From an uncultured Alistipes sp. (lineage in GTDB: Bacteria > Bacteroidota > Bacteroidia > Bacteroidales > Rikenellaceae): a DNA stretch of 12,184 nt. Of the stretch, positions 1-6,484 are shown piece after piece. Numbering within the stretch: the first letter of the stretch is position 1; every line of letters starts with the position of its first letter. The stretch spans positions 1-12,184 of the forward strand of contig CALGRZ010000027.1 of assembly GCA_937880705.1 (NCBI GenBank). The letters are read 5' to 3'. The notes under the pieces are model-generated. The model worked only from the letters and a program-made list of their open reading frames with translations. It searched no databases and had not been told where the DNA came from. The translations under genes and the position numbers were made by a program.

Positions 1-115
1 CATAGAAATAAGGACTCCGAATGGAACTTTAAATCCGATTATTGCTCAAAATAATATAATTTTATGTTTTAATGATAAAAAGTCTAAATATTCGTCTTCT
101 TCTTTTAACATACTT

Positions 116-2047
116 TTAGAAAACAACACTTTTGTCATTTTCATTGTTTCTTCTGCGGTTGCCACTTTCCTTTCTTTGTGCCAACAGGTCATTCGCTTCC
201 TTCATCAGTCGCTTGGACTGCTTCAGTGCACGGTCCGAAAGTTCGTCGTTATACCCCTTCAAGGCATGGCTGGCAGCAGCGAACATATTGGCGGCTCTCA
301 AGTCCAGGGAAGGATTACGGCTGGGGAATGCCCACATGTCATCCTTCACACCGCTATACTTACCGTCGGCCGACTTTTCATAAGGACCGAGGTTCGGGTT
401 GTATCTCAATCCGTCGGTGATGGAAGCGGCGTCACCCAAGTGGTGATAGTTGTCCAATACAGAATTGGAAAGTGTCTGCGACATGTGTCCGATGTTTTCG
501 GCCTGTGCCACCAAGTTCAATGTACCGTGTTCGATGAATTGCAGGATGTCCGGTGTTCCGTCCGGTCTGTGCAGTTCCACATAACGTTGCTTTTCGTCTA
601 CAAAAGTCTTGTCACGCATCGGCTTGAACACTTCCCAGATGGAAACGAAGTTCTGCACCACGTTGATGTTCGAACCAGTTTCAATGTCAAAGTCACCGGC
701 GTCGAAGTAACCGCCCACGTTCAGTCCCGGAATCAGTTCCAGAGGTTTGTACTTCGTGTCGGTAGTCGGGCCTTGTCCGTGCAGGTCAAAGTGGTCTGTG
801 CTCGGTGGAGCCTGCAAGTAACCTTCCTTGAACGGTTCTCCGTGCCATACACGGTAAGCGTCACTGACGAACATGTGGTTCATGTGAATCGGAATCCACA
901 CATCGCTGGTTGCATCCGTCATGTTCGCATACACATCCTTGCTGATGATGAAGTTGTTGGTCTTGTGGTCACCATATTGGATGTAATAGATACCCGGTTC
1001 CTGCAAAGCCGTAAAGTCAAACTTTACATAATGATACTTGAAGTAGTCTCCCCATGGCTCAATCTTTCCGGTGAAAACCTTTGATTCTTGGCCGTTTTCA
1101 TCAATGCGGTATACGGAAGCCTGTGTTTCCGGCTGGTCCTTCTTGTCCAGTTCAATCACTGAAATCTTCGGTTGGTCAGGCAAGTAACCCATTTGTGAGA
1201 AGCCGATATTCGGCTTTCTGATCCAGTTTTCGATGGCGTTCGGTTCAACTGTCCATGTCAGCACCTTTCCAGTTTGTCCGGTTGGCAGCACACTTCTCAC
1301 TACAAACCATCCGTTCTGAGCCAACATACGTCCATCGTATAATGACAGCTCAGCATCCTCGGCAGTAATCTTCACCATTCGTTCCGGATCGTCTGGAGCC
1401 AGCAACAACGACTTGCCGGTTTCCAGTGGCAGCGGGTCGATGAATCGGTCTGTACCACGGTCGTCATAAGTCTTGTAACCCTTGAATTGCTTTACCTTTT
1501 CCGAATTCGGACGGGTGATGGTACCACTGACGGCATATTTGGGGAATCGGTTGTATCTTCCATCCATCACGTACGCCTTGTTCCAATATTGGGAAGGCAA
1601 GAATTCCAGGTTGAATCCCGCATCCCCTTCCAGTTCCTCAGGCACCGGCTTGTCCAGATATACAGCTATTTCTACTGCCTTACCCTTGGCAGTCACCACT
1701 ACTCTCGAATCAAAATCATAATCTTCATACCTCAGCCCCACTTCGATGGAACCATTCTCCTTGTCCACCTTTCTGACGGGCGAAGCCGGTACCAAGTCCC
1801 ATTGCTCCGGAGTGTTCGACAGTCTCACCGCACCCCCTTGTGCAGTTCTCACCCCATGATGAATCAGTTCAATCCCCGAGTTCTTCTCGTCATTGAATCC
1901 ACCCGAAAAGTCATTGCTGTACACTAATACATTCACCCCTTGTCTTTCGAAATACTCCAGGTCATTCAGCTTCAGCTCCTGGTCGGGTGATTGGCTGCAT
2001 GCTGTCATCAGCATCGCCACCATTGAAAACATTGTTGTCTTTTTCAT
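116..2047 (-). CDS. Truncated GH9-family glycoside hydrolase lipoprotein (likely inactive)
   Basis: 643-residue frame. Residues 1-17 form a lipoprotein signal (basic start, short hydrophobic stretch, lipobox LMTAC with Cys17), so the protein is probably anchored in a membrane, facing the periplasm or outside. Residues about 281-372 resemble the N-terminal Ig-like domain of GH9 cellulases (starting IGFSQMGYLPDQPK). GH9 catalytic sequence begins near 380: GGYFDAGDFD at 445-454 is the family's catalytic-base motif, and SLDLRAANMFAAASHAL near 580 matches the mid-domain helix. Residues 20-280 form an extra beta-rich N-terminal region. GH9 enzymes cut beta-glucans such as cellulose or xyloglucan; the substrate here is unknown. 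The final NE motif with the catalytic acid is absent. The last 16 residues (SGNRRRNN and on) are low-complexity and look out of frame; the +1 frame stays open to 46. A truncated or frameshifted relic is the best reading. Family call fairly sure, function doubtful. Confidence 0.8.
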   Translation of the reverse strand: MKKTTMFSMVAMLMTACSQSPDQELKLNDLEYFERQGVNVLVYSNDFSGGFNDEKNSGIELIHHGVRTAQGGAVRLSNTPEQWDLVPASPVRKVDKENGSIEVGLRYEDYDFDSRVVVTAKGKAVEIAVYLDKPVPEELEGDAGFNLEFLPSQYWNKAYVMDGRYNRFPKYAVSGTITRPNSEKVKQFKGYKTYDDRGTDRFIDPLPLETGKSLLLAPDDPERMVKITAEDAELSLYDGRMLAQNGWFVVRSVLPTGQTGKVLTWTVEPNAIENWIRKPNIGFSQMGYLPDQPKISVIELDKKDQPETQASVYRIDENGQESKVFTGKIEPWGDYFKYHYVKFDFTALQEPGIYYIQYGDHKTNNFIISKDVYANMTDATSDVWIPIHMNHMFVSDAYRVWHGEPFKEGYLQAPPSTDHFDLHGQGPTTDTKYKPLELIPGLNVGGYFDAGDFDIETGSNINVVQNFVSIWEVFKPMRDKTFVDEKQRYVELHRPDGTPDILQFIEHGTLNLVAQAENIGHMSQTLSNSVLDNYHHLGDAASITDGLRYNPNLGPYEKSADGKYSGVKDDMWAFPSRNPSLDLRAANMFAAASHALKGYNDELSDRALKQSKRLMKEANDLLAQRKESGNRRRNNENDKSVVF

Positions 2048-2081
2048 GATATAATAATTGGTAAATTAAAAAGTCACTTAT

Positions 2082-2104
2082 ATGGACTTAAATATCTTGT
2101 CCAT
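2082..2104 (-). promoter_or_regulatory. Small inverted repeat in GH9 gene leader
   Basis: ATGGAC and GTCCAT form a 6-bp inverted repeat around an 11-base AT-rich loop, lying between the predicted transcription start and the GH9 start codon. It could be a small leader hairpin or an operator. The signal is weak. Confidence 0.25.
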
Positions 2105-2118
2105 TTATTTTGATATTA

Positions 2119-2126
2119 CAAAAGTA
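2119..2126 (-). promoter_or_regulatory. Bacteroidetes -7 element for the GH9 gene
   Basis: On the minus strand the bases read TACTTTTG, an exact match to the Bacteroidetes -7 consensus TAnnTTTG, 72 bases upstream of the ATG. No clear TTTG -33 element lies 19-21 bases further upstream, so this is a partial promoter match in AT-rich DNA. Confidence 0.45.
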
Positions 2127-2289
2127 ATAATTTTTCAATGTAATCTATTATTTTATAAAAAAAACTTATAAAGATAATTAGATTGGGCTGAGAAAGTAAA
2201 TAGTATTCATTAGATCATTAAGAAAAGTAATGTGTATTTGCAACGGTTAATTCGTTGGTTATATGGAATAATTATTTGAATATAGAAAC

Positions 2290-2320
2290 AAAAATAGGAC
2301 TTACTCACGTAAATCCTATT
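2290..2320 (-). terminator. Intrinsic terminator after tRNA-Pro
   Basis: Read on the minus strand, AATAGGATTT pairs with AAGTCCTATT (10 pairs including one T.G wobble) around an 8-base loop, and the stem runs into a TTTTT tract. It begins 4 bases past the 3' end of tRNA-Pro, as expected for a transcript ending just after the tRNA. Confidence 0.7.
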
Positions 2321-2324
2321 CTTG

Positions 2325-2400
2325 TCGGGATACCAGGATTCGAACCTGGGACCCCCTGCTCCCAAAGCAGGTGCGCTAACCGGGCTGCGCTACATCCCGA
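2325..2400 (-). tRNA. tRNA-Pro (anticodon TGG)
   Basis: The minus strand folds into a full 76-base cloverleaf. The acceptor stem is TCGGGAT with ATCCCGA. The D-arm begins AGCGCAGCCCGG. The anticodon stem-loop is CCTGCTTTGGGAGCAGG, with TGG in the loop. The T-arm is CCAGGTTCGAATCCTGG. TGG reads CCN proline codons. The 3' CCA is not encoded, so it must be added after transcription. The gene has its own promoter upstream and a terminator downstream, so it is a single-gene unit. Confidence 0.95.
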
Positions 2401-2424
2401 AGTATGGTTTTTCAGTTCGAGGGG

Positions 2425-2455
2425 CAAAGATAGATGAAAAAATTTAATCAACAAA
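2425..2455 (-). promoter_or_regulatory. Promoter of tRNA-Pro
   Basis: On the minus strand TTTG (2455-2452) is followed after exactly 19 bases by TATCTTTG (2432-2425). Both match the Bacteroidetes sigma-ABfr consensus TTTG / TAnnTTTG. Transcription would start near 2418, leaving a leader of about 18 bases before the mature tRNA 5' end at 2400. Confidence 0.85.
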
Positions 2456-2477
2456 ATATTTTCCCAAAAAGAAGATA

Positions 2478-2516
2478 GAAAAAGGGGCTACCTAAAAAAT
2501 AATTTAGCCAGCCCCT
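2478..2516 (-). terminator. Intrinsic terminator of the FN3-like lipoprotein gene
   Basis: AGGGGCT and AGCCCCT pair perfectly, and an inner CTAAA/TTTAG stem extends the hairpin after a 2-base internal loop. On the minus strand the stem is followed by TTTTTCT, so it terminates transcripts coming from the gene that ends at 2617. On the plus strand no T-tract follows. Confidence 0.75.
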
Positions 2517-2529
2517 GATACACAATGAA

Positions 2530-2588
2530 GTGAATAAAAAGTCGTAGCTTCAGCCACCCACTTAACGACCAAAAGAGCCTTTATTCAC
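2530..2588. repeat. Inverted repeat in the lipoprotein gene 3' region
   Basis: GTGAATAAA (2530-2538) and TTTATTCAC (2580-2588) are perfect 9-bp inverted copies. Inside them GTCGT (2541-2545) and ACGAC (2565-2569) can also pair. The element sits between the stop codon at 2617 and the terminator at 2478-2516, so it would be part of the 3' untranslated RNA. Its role is unknown. Confidence 0.4.
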
Positions 2589-2616
2589 CCTCATGCACAC
2601 CTCTTCCACAAAGTAT

Positions 2617-4650
2617 CTATCGCTTCACGCTGTTAAACCGCGCTGCCCCGGCCGGCTGTGCCGCAGGATGGGCTGCGAGGAACTCCTCGGCGGGCGACAC
2701 ACCCTCGCGCGTGAGGATTACCACCTCGATAAAGCCTACGCCATAGACACCTGCGCTATCCTTGGCTATGCCGAGGAAGGTGTAGGGTCTATCGTATGAG
2801 AGCACAGCAACACCGCTCTGTCTATTCTCCGAGACCTGCGTCGAGCCATACTCCCAGCCGTAGGTGACGAGCTCTGCATAGATATCGTCGTCGGTGCAGC
2901 CCCACTCCGTGAAGTCACCATCGTAGAAGCCTGTGTACCACGCAGAGGCCGAATCACCAGCCGTGACCGTATAGGGCAGCACGACATAGCCCTTGCAGTT
3001 GAGGAAGCGGGCAGGGTCTAACTCCGCAAGTGCCGAGCCATCGTAGTAGTTGCCAAGCTCGATGGTCACCGTAGCATCGCTGACGACCTTTTCCAGAGTG
3101 CGGAACACGTCGCTCACAAAGCCCTTGTCCGATGCCAGCTCACCCGTCATGATATCCACGGCGATAGCATAGGCAACGTAGTCGGTGGAGGGCTCAAGCT
3201 GGTTATAAAGCATCTTATCCATGCCCAGCGAGGCTCCCAGGTCATAGAGATACTCCGCACGCGAGCTACCAAAGAAGTCGGCACCATACTCTATCTCCGT
3301 ATCGGCAAGGTACCTAACACAGGCATCTACCGAGCCATACTCCTCAACAAGCGAGTTGAAGTTCTCGGCATCGGTATAGAAGGTAAAGTAGTAGGCTCCA
3401 ACAGATGGGAAGCTTGTCACCGTCGCGGAGTTGTGCGTAATCTCGCTAACCTCGAATGTCACCACCAGCTCGTCGGGATCTCCCGAGGCCACAGCGGTAG
3501 TGAAGTGGGCGATGTGCGGTGCGGTGGTGCGGGCACCGTCATAGCCAAAGCATACCACGATATAGTTTGTCTCGGGCTGCAAGCCGGTGACACCATTGAG
3601 CGACATAACACCCTTGCGCAACGAATCTTCGATATCACCCCAAGCGGCGATATCCTCGACAATGGAGTCGGCAAAGGCCTCCTCCGACTCGCTCCACTCG
3701 AGCGCAGAGGCGTACTGTATAGAGCAGATGTAGCTCTCCTCGTCATTTGAGGGGATCACGCGACCCTCAATATGGTCGTAGTCAATGTTGGTGATCTCAA
3801 CCTCGAATGTCAGGTCCGAGGCCTCGACAGCGGGGGTCTCAAACTCAACTATCGTAGCCTCGCTATTGGCAATAAATCGCTCGTCGATACCTATGGCATA
3901 GGCCATATACTTCGTACCCGACTTTAGCTTCTCGACCTTTAGCGACTTCTCGCCCACAAAGCCGAGGTTTGCCACCATCTGGTCGGCCGTAGCACCGAGG
4001 CTGTAGTAGTAGTTGCGCAGCTGTGTCAGGTGCTCGGCAAAGGCCGACGCATCGCCACCATAGTAGGCATAGTCCTCGTAGCTGAAGACATTGACAAAGT
4101 AGATAGCTTTATCGTCGCTGGGCGTGACCGAAACATTGGCCGTGTCGTAACCGATGTCCGACACCTCAATATCGAAGCTTATCGGCTTAAGCTCGGTGGC
4201 CAACGTGGTGAAGCACTCCTTATAGAGCGGGGTTGTGACATCACCATCTTTGGTAAGGCCGAAGGCGTAGACAACATATTCGGTTGCGGGGTCAAGCTTA
4301 TCCTGCGTATCGCTGATGACACCCTTTTTAAGTATGCGCTCGAGGTATTGGCACAGCTCCACGCCCTCCTCAAAGGCGACGTTCTCGAACCATGCAAGGT
4401 CATCCATGATATAGGCATGGTCATCCTCAAACTCATCGAAATACTCCTTGGTGGTCATCATCGCGACGTAGGTCATCTGCTCATCTTCGGGGGTGATGGT
4501 AAACTCCACCGAGACATCCGTGATGTTATTAACCGCTATGACGAAGTCGGGCTTATCAATGGGCGTAGGGGGTACTTCGGGGCTCTCCTTACAGCCAACA
4601 AGAACAACTGCAATCACAAGCAACAGTCCATAGAAAAGATTAGTTTTCAT
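2617..4650 (-). CDS. Surface lipoprotein with tandem fibronectin-III-like modules
   Basis: 677 residues. The N-terminus is a clear SPII signal: MKTN, hydrophobic residues 5-17, lipobox LVGC with Cys20, then a Pro-rich linker (21-33). The rest is repetitive. About four modules start near residues 34, 157, 280 and 396. Each opens with a strand such as FxIxVxxI followed by a TPSDD-like turn and Y, continues through a variable helical insert, and closes with a strand like LxPxTxYVxYAxG and FxT. A fifth, more diverged domain covers about 523-647, and a short Ala/Pro-rich tail ends in RFNSVKR. Such modules usually act as adhesive or spacer beta-sandwiches on exported Bacteroidales proteins. No enzymatic motif is visible. 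It stands alone, divergent from gadB, with its own terminator. The protein is very acidic. The domain type is judged from pattern, and the ligand is unknown. Confidence 0.75.
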   Translation of the reverse strand: MKTNLFYGLLLVIAVVLVGCKESPEVPPTPIDKPDFVIAVNNITDVSVEFTITPEDEQMTYVAMMTTKEYFDEFEDDHAYIMDDLAWFENVAFEEGVELCQYLERILKKGVISDTQDKLDPATEYVVYAFGLTKDGDVTTPLYKECFTTLATELKPISFDIEVSDIGYDTANVSVTPSDDKAIYFVNVFSYEDYAYYGGDASAFAEHLTQLRNYYYSLGATADQMVANLGFVGEKSLKVEKLKSGTKYMAYAIGIDERFIANSEATIVEFETPAVEASDLTFEVEITNIDYDHIEGRVIPSNDEESYICSIQYASALEWSESEEAFADSIVEDIAAWGDIEDSLRKGVMSLNGVTGLQPETNYIVVCFGYDGARTTAPHIAHFTTAVASGDPDELVVTFEVSEITHNSATVTSFPSVGAYYFTFYTDAENFNSLVEEYGSVDACVRYLADTEIEYGADFFGSSRAEYLYDLGASLGMDKMLYNQLEPSTDYVAYAIAVDIMTGELASDKGFVSDVFRTLEKVVSDATVTIELGNYYDGSALAELDPARFLNCKGYVVLPYTVTAGDSASAWYTGFYDGDFTEWGCTDDDIYAELVTYGWEYGSTQVSENRQSGVAVLSYDRPYTFLGIAKDSAGVYGVGFIEVVILTREGVSPAEEFLAAHPAAQPAGAARFNSVKR

Positions 4651-4680
4651 TTTGGGTATAAAATTAATAAATTATATGTG
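4651..4680 (+). promoter_or_regulatory. Possible plus-strand promoter toward gadB
   Basis: TTTG (4651-4654) is followed after 18 bases by TATATGTG (4673-4680), one mismatch from TAnnTTTG. If used, transcription from about 4687 would give gadB a leader of roughly 320 bases containing the stem-rich element at 4708-4803. The spacing is one base short of the usual range and the AT-rich context favours chance matches. Confidence 0.25.
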
Positions 4681-4707
4681 TTAATACTCTGCTCACCGTA
4701 GGGGCTC

Positions 4708-4803
4708 GGCTGTCACCACCCGAACAAAGGGGGCGCAGGCCTATTCCATGCGCTGTCCGCGTTCACCACAACGCAATGGTTGCGAGGTGGTAATTCGACA
4801 GCT
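4708..4803. promoter_or_regulatory. Stem-rich element in divergent intergenic region (candidate structured leader)
   Basis: Three helices can form at once. P1 pairs GGCTGTC (4708-4714) with GACAGCT (4797-4803). P2 pairs GCGCA (4733-4737) with TGCGC (4749-4753). P3 is a hairpin at 4765-4791 with ACCAC/GTGGT and CGCAA/TTGCG separated by a 2x2 internal loop, capped by TGG. Together they make a three-way junction. ACCACC at 4715-4720 could instead pair with the right arm of P3, giving a competing fold. The tract is more GC-rich than its flanks. Either strand could carry it: it would be a leader for the lipoprotein gene or for gadB. I do not recognise a known riboswitch class. Confidence 0.4.
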
Positions 4804-4827
4804 GTTTCGCTACGCTTACAATCAATC

Positions 4828-4857
4828 TCAATCTATCTCACGGTTATCTATGACAAA
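4828..4857 (-). promoter_or_regulatory. Possible promoter of the FN3-like lipoprotein gene
   Basis: On the minus strand TTTG (4857-4854) precedes TAGATTGA (4835-4828) by 18 bases. The -7 element has two mismatches to TAnnTTTG. A start near 4822 would give a leader of about 170 bases that includes the stem-rich element. Weak evidence. Confidence 0.3.
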
Positions 4858-4968
4858 TTTAGAAATAATAAGATGAATAAACAAACTCTCGACGGTAAAA
4901 TCTCCACTTTATACCCTCATATAGTGCCACACTGCTAATATTACGCCGAACACTGCCCGCTGGCATAG

Positions 4969-5003
4969 TTTATGAAACCGTCACAGAGAATTTTACATCT
5001 TTA
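4969..5003 (+). promoter_or_regulatory. Possible proximal promoter of gadB
   Basis: TTTA (4969-4972) lies 21 bases before TACATCTT (4994-5001), a loose match to the Bacteroidetes promoter pattern just upstream of the gadB ATG at 5009. It would leave almost no leader, so a start further upstream is also possible. Confidence 0.2.
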
Positions 5004-5008
5004 CAGCT

Positions 5009-6418
5009 ATGAACAAAACCAACAGTAACTCTTCGAAACAGCCCGTATACGGCTCTGACGAGATGGCGCACCCTGCGCCCGCAATGACGATTCCCGAAGG
5101 AATGACAGACCCCGAGATCGCCTACCGCATGGTCAAGGACGAGACCTATGCCGAGACACAGCCACGCCTCAACCTTGCTACGTTCGTCACCACATATATG
5201 GACGAGCATGCAACACGTCTGATGAACGAGGCCATTGCGATGAACTACATCGACCAGACGGAGTACCCTCGCGTGGCGGTGATGGCGGCACGCTGCATCA
5301 ACATCCTGGCCAACCTCTGGAACACTCCCGAGCAGGGAGAGTCCAAGACGGGAGCTGTGGGCATAGGCTCCTCGGAGGCCTGCATGCTCGGCGGTGTGGC
5401 GGCATGGCTGCGCTGGAGAGAGAGGCGCAAGCAACAGGGCAAGCCCTACGACAAGCCCAACTTGGTGATGAGCACAGGCATGCAGGTGGTATGGGAGAAG
5501 TTCTGCCAACTATGGCAGATAGAGCTGCGCCAGGTGCCCCTGACGCGCGAAAAACGAACACTATGCCCCAAAGAGGCACTTAAGATGTGCGACGAGAACA
5601 CCATCTGCATCGTACCCATCGCAGGTGTGACATGGACAGGCCTCAACGACGATGTCGAGGCTCTCGACCGCGAGTTGGATGCCTACAACCGCATGACGGG
5701 CTACGACATACCCATACATGTCGATGCCGCCTCGGGAGGCTTCATCCTCCCCTTTGTAAGCCCCGATACGCGCTGGGACTTCCGCCTGAAGTGGGTATAC
5801 TCCATATCGACATCGGGCCATAAGTTTGGCCTTGTCTACCCCGGTCTGGGATGGGTGATATGGCGCGATAGAGCCCTGCTGCCCAAGGAGATGTCCTTCT
5901 CGGTGAACTACCTCGGAGCCGAGGTTACACAGGTAGGACTCAACTTCTCGCGCCCCGCAGCGCAGATACTCGGCCAGTACTACAACTTCATACGCTTGGG
6001 TCGCGAGGGCTACCACAACATACAGCACAACTCGATGGAGATAGCACGCTACTGCCACCGTCGCATAGGCCAGATGGAGTGCTTCGAGAACTACGCCGAC
6101 GAGGTGGTCAACCCCCTCTTCGTGTGGTCCTTGAGCGAGAAGTACACCAAGAGTGCACGATGGACACTCTACGACCTGCAGGATAGACTCAAGCAGAATG
6201 GCTGGATGGTGCCGGCATACACCCTACCCAAGGATATCGACGACATCGTAGTGATGCGCATCGTAGTACGTCAGGGCATGTCGCGCGACATGGCCGATAT
6301 GCTGCTCACCGACATCGAGAGTGCCGTTGCCGAGCTCGACCGTCTGGAGTACCCCACACCCTCGAGGCTTCAGTGGGAGAGGCAGGAGAGGCAATTAGGC
6401 AGGGTCTTTACCCACTAA
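5009..6418 (+). CDS. gadB: Glutamate decarboxylase
   Basis: 469 residues, the usual size for bacterial GadB (about 466). A PLP enzyme that converts L-glutamate plus a proton to GABA and CO2 in the cytoplasm, using up acid. Visible signatures of the group II decarboxylase fold are TGAVGIGSSEACMLGG at 114-129 (cofactor phosphate region), HVDAASGGFILPF at 237-249 with Asp239 expected to contact the PLP ring nitrogen, and STSGHKFGL at 267-275 with Lys272 as the PLP Schiff-base lysine. The last residue is His469; in E. coli a near-terminal His (His465) closes the active site at neutral pH, so pH gating may be kept. No glutamate/GABA antiporter (gadC), glutaminase or potassium channel gene sits beside it, although such genes often accompany gadB in Bacteroides. 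It faces a divergent lipoprotein gene and a convergent transporter gene. Confidence 0.95.
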   Translation: MNKTNSNSSKQPVYGSDEMAHPAPAMTIPEGMTDPEIAYRMVKDETYAETQPRLNLATFVTTYMDEHATRLMNEAIAMNYIDQTEYPRVAVMAARCINILANLWNTPEQGESKTGAVGIGSSEACMLGGVAAWLRWRERRKQQGKPYDKPNLVMSTGMQVVWEKFCQLWQIELRQVPLTREKRTLCPKEALKMCDENTICIVPIAGVTWTGLNDDVEALDRELDAYNRMTGYDIPIHVDAASGGFILPFVSPDTRWDFRLKWVYSISTSGHKFGLVYPGLGWVIWRDRALLPKEMSFSVNYLGAEVTQVGLNFSRPAAQILGQYYNFIRLGREGYHNIQHNSMEIARYCHRRIGQMECFENYADEVVNPLFVWSLSEKYTKSARWTLYDLQDRLKQNGWMVPAYTLPKDIDDIVVMRIVVRQGMSRDMADMLLTDIESAVAELDRLEYPTPSRLQWERQERQLGRVFTH

Positions 6419-6424
6419 ACATAG

Positions 6425-6458
6425 CGAGGGATGCCCGACCATAATCAGGCATCCCTCG
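6425..6458. terminator. Shared hairpin terminator between convergent gadB and MFS genes
   Basis: CGAGGGATGCC (6425-6435) and GGCATCCCTCG (6448-6458) form a perfect 11-bp stem with a 12-base loop. It lies in the 66-base gap between two convergent stop codons. T-tracts are short on both sides, so it is read as a bidirectional terminator from its position and stem strength. Confidence 0.75.
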
Positions 6459-6484
6459 GTTTACGATATAGTAGTTATGTGCTA

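Noticed and set aside
176..1084. Plus-strand 302-residue open frame opposite the GH9 gene
   Set aside because: GH9 motifs fix the coding strand as minus. Only the first ~130 bases of the window, left of this frame, remain of interest.
2255..2437. Plus-strand 60-residue open frame over the tRNA
   Set aside because: It consists mostly of the complement of tRNA-Pro and is a common false gene call at this tRNA.
4030..4701. Plus-strand 223-residue open frame opposite the lipoprotein gene
   Set aside because: The minus-strand frame has a lipoprotein signal and tandem modules; the antisense frame has no recognisable features or upstream promoter.
4700..4830. Possible group II intron or insertion-sequence remnant in the GC-rich intergenic tract
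   Set aside because: No domain V sequence, terminal repeats, transposase or reverse transcriptase fragment could be recognised.
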